DNA from: Rhynochetos jubatus
Taxonomy: Eukaryota > Chordata > Aves > Eurypygiformes > Rhynochetidae
Length of the DNA stretch: 64,000 bases
Reading direction: 5' to 3'
Assembly: GCA_027574665.1 (NCBI GenBank)
Contig: CM050655.1
Location: 3,720,001-3,784,000, forward strand
This document shows, one piece after another, positions 12,801-25,100 of this stretch. How positions within the stretch are numbered: position 1 is the stretch's first letter; each line of letters opens with the position of its first letter. The notes under the pieces were generated by a model. The model was given only the letters and a program-made list of their open reading frames with translations, searched no databases and was not told the DNA's origin. A program made the translations under genes and the position numbers.

Positions 12801-15800
12801 TTAGACCCTAAAATTTAATTTAGACCCCCACTTGCAACTTTGCAGCTGTCAGAGGGTCGTCTCCTTAGCTTGCCTCTCTGCTTACAGCAAATAGGTTGCC
12901 TCACAAATATGAGCCCATCTATATCATGGGAGACCGAGTGACTACAAGCGCTGTTCACCCGGTGGCAGAACCCAGGCCCAGTTTCATTCACCTCATTGCT
13001 TTTCTCCCATTGTTTTTTTTCATGCCGCCCCTTGGGGCCTTGAGCGTAACAGCAAAAGTTACACCCTCCATCTCCAGGGTTTTCCTGCTTGCACCTGACA
13101 CAATCCAAGTGAAACCAAAATGGAGCTCTGAAGGGGACAGACAAGAGAGGGCAGGCTTGCCCCTGCTCATTCTCCTGACCATCTCCATGAGAACCAATAC
13201 AATCCAGCTGGGATTTCTAGTAGTACTTAGTACATCAAGAGAATCCAATTGGAGCAAAGAGAACAACTTGGAGAACGTTCTCACAACACAGCAATAGCCA
13301 AACATCGCTGTTTACTGACAACAACCTACAATGGATTCAATTGTACACATCACATCACACTATTTCTATGACTCTATAAATAATGGAATAAATGCATAAT
13401 ACACTTGACAAAATTTTATTTGGCATTCAACCAACTCTCATTCAGAGAAACATTAATTTTGTTTGTCTGAAATACTGAAAATGAGCTGTGTATTTCAACT
13501 TAATTGCAACTGCAGTCTTCATGAGGCGTTTTATATATCTAAAGTGTATGTTCCCACATTAAGTTTTCATAAAATATTTAAATGTGTGAAGAAACAGATT
13601 TGTGCTCTATTTTTTTTGAGAGTGCTTTAGTCCCTAAGTCACGACCCCACTGCTACATTTAATCTGAATACTTTGTTTCAACATTACTTCACAGTATGTT
13701 CAGTCTGACATGTCTTCAATTTACAAAGTACAAAACGTGATTATTCCATAATATGTCATTGCCTATTAGAAATGAAGAAAACACAATCTAGTTTGATGTC
13801 TATTTGTAATTTACATCTACATATAGCTTATTAACTCCTCCTGGCTTCTCAGCTGGGTAGGCAAGATGGGGTATGTTTTGATTTGTGTAATAATTAGAGT
13901 AAGTCCAGGGGTTCTTTCCATATTTAAAGTGTATTTCTTCTCTGAAGAGTGACTTTTCAGACTAAAGTCTTGCAGATACCATATTTCATTCCTGAACTTT
14001 GAGAAATGGTTTCTCTCCTAAACATTGAGAAATGGTTTGTGTTACAAGTGAAAGATCTTTTTCATTATTTCAGGAGTTATTTAACATGTGAGTGAATAAG
14101 GCAGAGGAATTATCTCATTCTGTCCGGATGCCACCGCAGCTACCTAATACCTACTGGTTCCTGCCAAAATGTTATTCTCTCAGATGAGTTTTACATCTCC
14201 TTCTTATATTCTCTGATGCCTATTCCAGATTATTAAACCAATAACATCATACAGAAACTCAACTGCTCGCAGCCAGCGACAGTCAGGGCACTAAGCAGGC
14301 CACGGTCATAGTCTTCTGGTGAAGATATCCAATGCTGTCTCCCCCACAGCCTATTCTGTTCCACAGCTCTGACACAGAATCCATTTTTCATTAGATGCAG
14401 GAGGATTTGAAGGTATTTTTTGTTCTATTGTAATGTCTGTGACCAGAAATCTTCTCACAAGAATGTAACCTGACTTCCACAAATCTTAATTCCCAATTTA
14501 GCCATTTCTATAGATAGTGAAAATACTGTGATGACTTTGTCACAGGACCTCTTCTGTGTTGATGTTTCTCTTTTCTTTGGAAGAATTCACAATTTGATTG
14601 ACTTTAGCAAGAGGGTTATTGAGTCAGACAGCCCCGCACAGAAACCTTCTCAAAGTTACTCTGTAATCAAGCAGTATCAAACAGGAGTATGGATTTGACC
14701 TGTAAAGCTTGCCAGAGAATCCTATTGATAACAGTGTAATCATCTCCCCAGAGGCCAAAAGACTTACATCTCACTGAAACATGTTTAAAAACTGCAGTGA
14801 TCCTACACCATCTGATATCACACTTAGTACACCAAAGATACATGGATCTCAGTTATAAGATCACAGCTGGTAGTCCCGTTTTCTGGAATATCTCTCCATA
14901 CAACCCCATGATATGGAGTCTCCCAATCTAGATAGAAAAAAATTATACATGCCACATTCGGAGAATGAATCTAAAAGTCCTATCAAACAAATTTACACAA
15001 ACAACATGACAGCCCATTTTTGTCCCCCTTTTATTTACCACATTTTCTTCAACAGCAATATTTCTTTTATCTTAAATATATTTGTAGAGTTTGTACCTGA
15101 TGGACATTCCACTTCCTTCACTATTCCTATGCTTCGATTTATTTCTGCTTTCTTTTGTTTCTTTTTCACGTCTTTTCCCTCTAGTTTCATACATTTACAA
15201 TCAGCACTTCCTGCCAGAGGGCACGGTATCCGACACTGTTCATAGTAAGGAGAAAGAGGATCTCTAGTGTCTGAAGATTACAGCCTTATTTTTTCATAAA
15301 ACCATCTCCCTTTGCATGTAGCCCACACATGCAGCCAGTATGAATCATTTCCTCAGCAGAGAATCTAAGCTGATGGTAAACTTGTTTATCCCAATACGAT
15401 TCCTGACACATGATGAATGAAGATAGTTTCTTGGCAACTATTGCTACCTCCACATGCAGCGTTTAAATACCGTCCTCATCTTTCAGTTGCGAGCGAAACA
15501 CTAGCTGTACTCTAACACAGAACACAATTCTCTGTTCTCCCACCATCACTGCTCTGAACTGCTAGGATGGGCCAGAAAAATGCCAGGAGCTTAACACGAA
15601 CCCATGTAACTCCACAGTGGCTGCGGGCCAAACATCTTGATAGCTGAGAAGCTGAATCAGTCTGCAGTGGGAGGTGGCTTTCCTGGGGACAACAGCAATC
15701 AAAATGTACCATCTCAAGAAGCCAAAGTGGCACAGAGAAACAGATGCAAGGTCCTATACTGTACATCCTCTTGGTGGCAGAAAGGTAAATGTGGGACACC

Positions 15801-18028
15801 CTTGGTGCCAACTTAATTTGCCTTTTTTACATCCTTCACTGTCAGTGCTTAAACGACAGAGTGGCTGGGCATCATACAGTGTACTGGGGCATCCACAGCT
15901 GGGAAAACACGCTGTTTGAGACCACAAGGCCACAGGGCAAATGTGAAAGAAATGACAGAGGAAAGACCTGTTATGCTCAGACATCACGGAATCACCTTCA
16001 TTAATACTTTTGCTGTTGAAGTGCAGGGTCCAGAGGCACCTCAGCAGGGAAGGGCTTCATTTGGCCAGACCTGCCCTGCTACGGAGTTTGGTGACAGGAC
16101 AAATTTTTGTGAGTAGAGTTTTCTGGCAGTGCTGCTGTCAGGCTGAGTTTGAAAGTCATACGGACACAGAACCAAGAGATGACTTAACAAAGACACATTA
16201 AAATCTGAAGTTCATAGGATATACCAGTAGGAACCTTCTGCAGAGGACTTCTTCAGTCTGACTGTTTCCAAATGTAAGCCAGCCATTACCCTAATATTAC
16301 TTATCCAATCACAGGAAGCTTTAACCTAATTACCACTATCAATAGGAAAAATTTATCTCAGTCTTCAAAGAATCAGAAAATAAAGGAATGTGCAAAAAGA
16401 ACAGCATATCTGGTTTTGTTTCTTTGGTTATTTTTTTTTTTTTAGTTATTTCTCAAAATGCTAAAAATTCAGCACAAATTGCTTTCCTTATTGTGGACTT
16501 GTATAGCATTAGTCTGAAGTCTCTGTTAGCAAAACTCAAGAAATCTTTTCCAAACCTCCCGAAAGCCAAGAAAATACCTTGTTATGTCTGCTCAAACAAT
16601 CAACATCTATCAGCACCACTGTGCTCAACAGTAAATGCATGCCTTGGGTTACTTCCAGGGAAGACAGCCATCCCAAAGGAATATTTTTAACAGAAAATAA
16701 TTGCTAGAAAAACAAACCACAGCTCAACGGGAAGATAATGTAAAATCAAAGCAACACTATAAAGGACCAATTGTATCCCATATCTATCCTAGATTCAGAA
16801 CATAAAATAACATTTGTGGCTTTAAAGAACTGTGTAGGTAGAAGAATTTATGGCTATTACTTTTACTCTGAAGCTTCCTTCTCCACAATTTAGTAGTAAG
16901 TAGCTTTTAAACATTTATTTTCTCCAGAGCTCAGGACAGCTTACGCAGCAAAACTTCAATGAAATGTCAAAAAACATTGTTAAATACTCAACACTGAGAT
17001 CAATCAGGTTTTACACCACTTGAATAAACAGAAAGGCTATTTCACAGTGTTCGGTTGAACAAAAAACCTAAACCCATAACTGCAGGTGCTGTTATAAAAA
17101 CAGGGGTTGCAAGCTGAATCACTGCAGGAAATCCTAACTTACAGCATCGAAACAGACATCAGTAACTCAGGCTTGGATCAGAATTTGGAATTCTGTGTTG
17201 GGAAAATGTCAGAAGCTGCAGAAGAAACAGCAACACTAAAACAAGATTAGCTAGACTGACATTCAGGCAAAGACTTTGAGACTTAGCCATGTGCCAAACA
17301 CAAGTCACCTGATTACAGTACATTATTACGTGCTGAAGACGACGGATACTGTGAATTCCAATTCTAAGTGCAAGGAACACTTTGATGTCATCATCCTGTA
17401 ATCTTATCACTCTATCACTACTCATCTTGCATCAACATATTTTTAGTCTTGGGATCATGGTTTAATAGCAGTTAATGGCCTCCTCCCTTCGCCACTGCCA
17501 TGTTAGAACAGACTTCTCAACAGCAGCTTGCTCCACAGGACACTGAACTTGGTTGACTGGTGTGCCAAGTAGCTGTGCTGCTAACCGAGCAGTGACCATT
17601 CCAAAAGAAATCACATCCTGCTCTTCCTCACAGCAATCAAATTTTCTTACCTCGGTTTCATCTCTGACGACACCTAACCCCTTGACTGACCTGTTCATAA
17701 TCTTAGGTAACAAAATAACCAAATGGAAACCAACCAACCAAACTCCACTAGAACTGTTTCTGCCATTTCTGATTCATTTGCGTATACCACTGTTCCCTTT
17801 TATGTTTTCCTTTGCGGTAACTATTGAAACAGAAATATCTTAGTAGAAAACTAATGGGACTTTGAAGATGGAGAAAACCACGTAGTGCTGCAGTACAAGT
17901 TACGGTTGAAAACACCCTGGTTTGAATCATGAACACTGTGTACACACTCTCACCTTCAGTACAGCGTAGAGCCAGAACTATATGTGACTTCTCAATCCAG
18001 CTCGCTCAGTAACGCTTCAAGGATGCCT
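9822..18028. other. Non-coding stretch, no gene recognised
   Basis: About 8.2 kb of AT-rich DNA. Open frames up to 133 codons occur on both strands over the same bases (12815-13305; 15512-16201), which is the mark of chance frames in locally GC-richer DNA, and none carries a recognisable domain. Poly-T runs lie near 10838-10854 and 16432-16443. A short phrase TTCTATGACTCTATAA near 13363 resembles a CR1 tail, but the preceding sequence does not match CR1. Confidence 0.55.
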
Positions 18029-18620
18029 GTCATGGTTTAACCTTATCTAGCAATTAACTACCACACGGTCGCTCGCTCACCTCCCCTACCCTTCCCCTAC
18101 TGCAGGAGGAGAGTCGGAGGTAAAGACAATAAGCTTGTAAAGTTGAGATAAGAACTATTTAATAATTGAATTTATGTGAAAATTAGAGTGATACTAACAA
18201 TACTACTAAAAATAAGTAATTAAAATAATAGAAAATAGACTGTATGGCACAATTGCTCACCACCTGATGATGAACACAGAGCCAGGCCCCGAGAAGTGAG
18301 AGTCCGAGCCCAAGAGCCTGCAGAGCCCTAGTGTGACAGCATGACTAGAAAAAGCCAGCTGATATCCAAACCCACTAAGGAACAAACCTGCCCCAGAGCT
18401 AACAACTGGGCCAAGAGCTAACAAAAGAGCTAAGGACTGAGCTATCAAGCTAGCCAAAGTCTTAACTGACACACACCCCCACACACCCCCTCCCAGGTCA
18501 CTTCCCTCCTCAGAACTGTGCATGGGTACTGAGCATGAAGTACCATGGAATGAAATACTTGTTTGGCCAGCCCTCTGCACTCTGGAAAAAATTAACCCTT
18601 TCCTGCCTAAAACCAGCACT
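18029..18620 (-). mobile_element. Solo LTR, same family as the LTR at 31541-32346
   Basis: The left edge begins TGTCATGGTTTAAC and the right edge ends ACCAGCACT. On the minus strand this is an LTR starting near AGTGCTGG, with GGCAGGAAAGGGTTAA just inside, and ending CCATGACA. The same features occur in the full LTR at 31541-32346: GCAGGAAAGGG near the start, the AAGTATTTCAT.CCAT block, the GAGATAAGAACTATTTA block and the terminal GTTAAACCA. Flanking 5-mers ATGCC (18024-18028) and ATGTC (18621-18625) differ at one base and may be the decayed target duplication. It is about 592 bp against 806 bp, mainly because about 150-200 bp near the U3 start are missing. An ATTAAA polyadenylation-like signal lies at 18158-18163 on the minus strand. 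No internal retroviral sequence adjoins it. Confidence 0.85.
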
Positions 18621-19128
18621 ATGTCTCATATTGTTACAACAGATGGGACCAGTAATGCTATACTTGGTCTTGTTTGCTCTATAATCCTATGTCAAAAAAC
18701 AACCATCACCAAACTGAAAACCAGACACCACAAGGGCTTTCGTATATTCCATAAATCCACCTGTCAAACATCAAGCTATTCCCCTATGCCGATACAGGGC
18801 TCCTTTTCACAGGAACCAGCTCTTATTATACTAGCACCGGATTTAAAGTGTAGATATGCAACAAACCTAACAAAACCAGCAGTCTTGGAACAGTCATCAT
18901 TGTCTGCATTTACACTGCCATGACACACACTTCATGGTTTGGGATTTCTCAAGCTTCTCAACTCTCTCAAATACAGTTGATATGCTCAAGAAGCTCACTC
19001 ATCTGACAACTAGTATTGCCTGTCCAGAGTCCCAGTGCAACAAAAACTCAAAGGAACTTCGAAACATGTCTGTCTACCAGTAATTCCAGCATGCCACTTA
19101 ACAGTTGAAGTTGTGTTTCTTATTTCAG
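18621..19128. other. Non-coding stretch
   Basis: No gene or repeat is recognised. A plus-strand open frame at 18522-18923 starts inside the solo LTR and runs out of it, so it is a chance frame. Confidence 0.5.
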
Positions 19129-19176
19129 AGGGTGATGATAAGCAGAAGAAATGTTTCGGTGTCAATTCTGAAAAAT
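19129..19176 (+). other. Exon-like 48-base segment (weak)
   Basis: A pyrimidine-rich stretch ending TTTCTTATTTCAG at 19128 is followed by 48 open bases and then GTGAGTA at 19177. The length is a multiple of three, and the open frame through it would encode about 16 charged residues around DDKQKKCFGVNSE. This is the geometry of a small internal exon. Splice-like pairs arise by chance in 64 kb, I do not recognise the peptide, and no neighbouring exon is visible, so the call is only a candidate. Confidence 0.15.
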
Positions 19177-22100
19177 GTGAGTATTCTGTAGAAACATTTT
19201 TTCTTACATATTTCTATATCTTCTAACAGAATGAGGCCCCCACACTGACCTGATTTTGCAAGCAATAGTATGATAGAAATATTATTTTAAACAAACAAAC
19301 AAAAAAACAAGTAAGCAAGAGAAACATGGATGTATCAAGGAAAAAAATACCCATTTTACACGCTGATCCAGATTCTGTAACATTCTGCTTAAACCAATAC
19401 CAAAGATTTCTGTCAGCTATTTCCCAAGTTGCTGTGTGAAATTTTTTTCCCCAGGGGTGAATTCAGACTTTCAGAAACTGTGACTAAACAATAACCACCA
19501 CAAAAGGTGGGAGCTTGCAAAAACCGCTATAAATGTTGAGAAGCCATCAAAGTTTGGTGTTAGTGCCTCTTCATAGCATATTCTAGAGACTTAAATATAG
19601 GTTTATGCGGGTTAAAAGTGGAAAGTTATTCCTGAAAATGTTTGTTTGCTCAGTACTGCTTTCTTTGCTATTATAGCTATTTACTTCTCTTTCTCCGACA
19701 GCAAGACACAGTTTCTCTGTTGCTGAACTACAGGTGTTTTCTGCACAGAACTCTGGCAGCAAATTTTAAAGCATATTAACGTCAATCGCTACCACTTTAT
19801 AGTACTTACATTGACTATACATCTCTCAGATTCTGTAATAAGAAAAACAAATATTGATTTTCACGTTTCTCAACTTACTTGCTTTCTTTAAAAAAATTAA
19901 TAGTGCTTTTTCCTCCTACTGTTTACCTCCTAAAGCTTACGCTTTTAAGCTACATATAGCCCAAGTGAAATACAAGAGAAGAGATACTAATTAAATACAA
20001 ATCAGAGAGATTTGAAAGTAAATCTGAAAATTACTAATACTTCCAATTTACAGTATCACTCCTAATATGTTGCTGTCACATATAATTATGTATACTGGAG
20101 TAAAGAAATCCTGAAGTGGAGTGTTTGGAAGCCCAGAGTACCTCAGTGACAGAAAACATGATTATCAAAGAACAGGAAATAGGCTAGTTTAATAAATAAT
20201 TGTACTAACTTAATTACCTCAACATTTTACTGTATTTCAGGATTTGAAGTTAATCAAGTTCATGATGTGAAATAGCTCATGGCAAAGAGTAATACTTGAA
20301 TATTACTTCCAAAAGAAAAGCATTTTACTTACTTCATTGGACATTCAGCTGTCCTGAGCAAACTGGGAGCTGACATACATAGTGAAAAAGGTAATACTGT
20401 TAACTTAGCAGTGCTGCTTTGCCTCTCAGATTAACACCACTTTTTGGAGAAACATTAACAGAGAAAAACCTATTCCCAGTAATTTTTCAGATAACTTCAT
20501 TATCTTTCTAGCATTGTTTTTGTAGAAATTCTCCTTCCAAGATTAGACAGAACATATGTAAATTACTGCAGGATCAGGACATAAATAAATTTACCATGTC
20601 ACATAACTTCTTCACTCACCATATTGCATTTGCTGACTTTGCCATTCAGTGATCCTTTTTAAGCAAGTGGAACTGCCATCCAAAATCAGAACATTTTATT
20701 GAAGGTCTTAAGACGTGGAAAGAAGTGCATTTTGACTATCAGATGATGGAAGGAAGAGAAGTCTGGAACTCCTCCTAATAAAACAAAGGAGAAATGGGAA
20801 AATTAAGGAAGAACATGCTCTACAGCTAAACAACAGCACGAAAAAAAAAAGAGTCAAAGCAAATAAATTCATCTGAATTCATCATTCTTTACAACAATAG
20901 TTGGTGAGCAATTTCACAGGAAGCAAGATGCTGTGCACTGCTTAGATGTTTTATGTAAATTGAGTCTGATCATTTTAATGTGGATTTAACACTAGCTAAA
21001 GAGTGATTACAAAGGTAAGGTTTCGACATGGAATCTCATCCATTCCAACATTAATTGAACTGTTTTATTTAGTAATCTACAGTAAGACTTCAGAAGAAGT
21101 CTTTGGAACACACTAAAGCCATGGTGCTGCAGATGAAGTTGGTTTTTTAAAAGAAATTCTGAAGACTAATTGTAGAGACAGACCCAAGCAGAAGATACCC
21201 AAATGTAAAAACTGAAACTGTAGACATTTTTGCCAGCAGACCATTAAGACCATCTACAGCCATTGCCAAACCAAACAGGTAACCAATGGAGGCACACCCA
21301 CTGAAGAAAGGGAGGCATTGAGCAGTGTTACAGCTAATTCTTCATGACTCTATGTCCACAGAAGACCAACCAGTTTGTTGCCTCTGCATGCAGAGAGTAA
21401 AGAGCAGCATGATGCTGATGGCTACTGCTTGAATCTTGAAGCAGCAAAACCTTGGGGCTGCTCTTGACTTTCAATTCTGTGCTGCTCTTGAATGAAATTC
21501 AGTTTGACGGCACTGACAGCTATTCTCAGCATCTCTCTAGAGTTGAGTGCAGGCCTGGTTATCTGCTTTCTGTCAGGAGTCACTTTCATTCTTATCTGAG
21601 TTTTCACCACTGCTCCCAGCCATCACTCTTTTCTGATCATTATTTCAACAGCCAGTTGTTAAATCCTAGAATTTAAAGTAATTTTATTACACAAAAATCA
21701 TAATTCTTTATGTGATAATGTTTCCATTTTTTTGGTAGTTGAAGGGAAAAATTATCTAAAAATTAATTATTAAAAATCATTAATGATTTTCTGAAGTCTG
21801 CTCCAAGTTTTAAATATTCAGTACTGGAATGGAAGTTTCTGCAACTTCTGGAACATCTACAGATCACTTTATTTGATCAAAAAATAAAAAACAGGACTTA
21901 TATTTGGCATAATGTAATCTATAAAATATGGTATCAATTACCAGATACTAGAAAAGCACCATAACGTAGGAACTGAGTTAACTCACAGAGAAGGTGCCAA
22001 ACTCAGTATTAAACCATCTCAAAAATCACACACTTGTTTATTCTGCAGAGCACACACGGATTACTGTTTGGATGTGTGATGACAGACTCTGCATACACCA

Positions 22101-25100
22101 CTGGTGGGGATGGGTTATTTGGATGACAGTAAGGGGCTGGTTTTTCCTAGAAGGCCAGAAGAAACGCACAGTTTCTGTGTTACAGCTTTGGACTGTGCCA
22201 TTCCTGGCTACTGTTTGTTGCAATCAGGGATAGACCAAAAAGCAAGCTGGGTTTTATAAAGGAGGAACATATAAACCAAGATATATTCAGGTTTTTTTAA
22301 CAAGTGATATATGAGAAAGCTGTGGCTGGACAACTGTAAGGAGTGTCCAACTGGTTGTGTCAAATATTCCACTCAAATATATGATTACATATGGTGTGTA
22401 GTTCCTCCATAGGCCTCTACATCTGAGCCATTTTTCACTGTCTGCTACTGACTATGGGAGACTGACACTGCTGGGGGCTCTGCTAAATGCTGCAACACTA
22501 AAGGGGTACGAGCAATGTCATCCCCCAGGGTTTGACATCTCAACACATCAAAAGAGTTCTAAGGTAACTTCAGTGCACCCTGAAGTTAATGCATCTTTCC
22601 GCTTTCCTTGCCATTCTAAGTCCTTAGGCAGGTCTTTCCCATTCCAGGCTCACCTGGAATTTCCCAACAGATTATCTGCTTTGTCCTGCAAAAAATTCCT
22701 TCCCAAAGCAACTTTAGTCTCTGTCACCTGCTCAAACAACCCTTATCATTCTTGAAATGTGCCCTCCTGGCTTCCATCCTGAAACCCTCAACAAAGGTGC
22801 AGGGAAAAATATATGAGTGTAAACAATAGGGCACATCATGATGCTTTTTGCTGTATCCTGCAAGTGTTGGTACCAGTAATACTTCAATATAACCAACACA
22901 TTAGAAAATGGAAACAATGAAATGATGTCCATAATAGGTCCTTTTTTTCTTTTCCTTTAAGAGCAAAATATTGTTCAGCTCACTTGGCACACACTGGATT
23001 GTAAAGTTTTTATAATTTGGAAAAGATGCAAGGTCCTTTTTTACCTAGTATTTTGCTGGTGAAGACAGAAAATTTAAACAAGAAAGCAAATGCAAAGTTA
23101 AAAACAGATCAGTAACCTGCAGAAAGAAGTGAGAAAAGAGCCATAAGTAACACATTAAGATGAGACAAAAAGCCATATCAGACAAACTGATACCCATCAA
23201 AAGAGATTATACTTTTATCTCACCTGTTTTCTTCTTTACTGAATGAGCAATGAAAATGTAACAAAACCAAAGATTTTGGAAACATCACTGTGAACAAGTC
23301 AGCTTGCAGTCACAACTTTGCCTCTTCCCTCACCCATTTTTCTCTTCTGTGTTTGAATACATGAGAAAGAGCTGGTAACTGGAGCAGCATAGTTACCTAG
23401 AAACTACTTAGAAACTTAGAAAGCACAAACATCACCCCCTGAGTGTAATAACTAGGGAAGAGAATGCTAATTTTGAAGTGAGAATATACTATATAGCTCA
23501 CTTGATAAAGGACTGTTTACTTAACAGAAAATAATTTGCACGTGTCAGCAACTTGAGATGCCAAAACTGCTATCTAAAAGTTTTCCCATTTTACCTGAAG
23601 TTTGGATAAAGAGTATAATCATTATAAAAACTGATATTAAGCAAGTCAGAACTCCATACAGTAACACTAATATATGTAGAGCGGAACGCACATCTGTGAC
23701 TCACAAATTGCATGACAGTATTTTACTTTGCTAGGTAAGTTTTTTTACAGAATTTTGTGAGAAAACGGAATGCCTAATCCAGAAACATCACAAACAGGAC
23801 GGTGTTTTATACTTTGAGATACACAGTTGCTTTTCTTTGAAGCATATGTAATACTTGGGTTTCACATCATACAAAAGTTATAGAATAGGTCTTAAATAAA
23901 CTATTGGAAATGAGGTAAATGAAACAATATTTTAAAAATCCAAATATACAGCTATCTCTAATTACATTTAAGAAACGATGAGTAGTATGGAGAATATGAG
24001 GGAATGACTGATCACAGCCCCTTCCAATAGAGGAAGCAAAGGGTGAGTGCCCAGTAAAACTACAGTTTCAGAAGGAACCAAAGGAAAGAGTTTTTCATGT
24101 CACAGCGAGTGGATCTCCTCACCTCAGGAGGGTAGGAGGCGTGTACATTTAGAAAGCCATTGGTCAAAGTTAAGCAATAAAAATTCATAGAGGACTAGGA
24201 AGTATCAAATTGCTGTCTCTGGCTCAGAAAGTCCATGGACCACAAATTATTAGAGGCTGGGACTTAAGAAAATATGAATGTCTAGAATTTCAAAAGTTCC
24301 TATCAAGAGGTCAAATCCTCTGTCAGGATGTAAGTCCTGATATGGTCAGCAACCATAGGAAACACCTACAGAAATTATTTTGAAAAACATGACCCATCAG
24401 AATGGAGAGAGAAGAGAGGAAAAATGGTACTTTATTTAAAAAGGAAGACAAGTTAGCGAGAATACCCATCAGGTTTTAATTAAGTATTATTAGAATATAT
24501 TACAGACAGAGAAAAGTCACAGAGGAAGATTACAGGGGAAGAATGACCATCAGGACAGAAACGATAGCTGAAATCTCATCACATAAGTTTAGAGGACACT
24601 AAAGAAAAGAAATACGGTTCTTGATTCTTTCCTCTTTCCAAAAATCACCAGAAGACAGTAGGATGAGCAAATGTTGAGGGGTCGGTAGTCAGTGAAGTGG
24701 AAAAATGTGCTAAATAAGCAAGAAAACATGTAAATTTGTTATGGTATTGAGCTGTTTATAAATAACAAGCATTTACACCTTGGTAATTCCACACTTCTGT
24801 GACAAAGCGAAAATTGGTTATGTGTCATTCGAATGAAAGACTTCAGCATCTGTTGGTAAATTTATAGCAATGCAAGATCACTGAAATCTCAAAATGTTTT
24901 TGATCTAAACAGGGAGATGTTAAAAGGTCCCATGGAGTCTACACTGTGGCCTGAGGAATCTGTTCCATCCAAACTAACTTCATACTCTGTGCTGCAGTTA
25001 AGGCTGAACTGTTTAACGCAGAAAATGTTTGTATGGACCAAGAGTTTAACAGTCTGACCCAAAGAGCCTGCAGGTCACACCTAACTTCTTAAACAACTTG

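Noticed and set aside
12815-13305. Overlapping open frames of 133, 109 and 105 codons on both strands
   Set aside because: No domain, signal peptide or codon pattern is recognised. Open frames on both strands over the same bases in GC-richer DNA are expected by chance.
13363-13378. CR1-like tail TTCTATGACTCTATAA
   Set aside because: The upstream 200 bp do not resemble a CR1 3' end, and the 16-base match is too short to stand alone.
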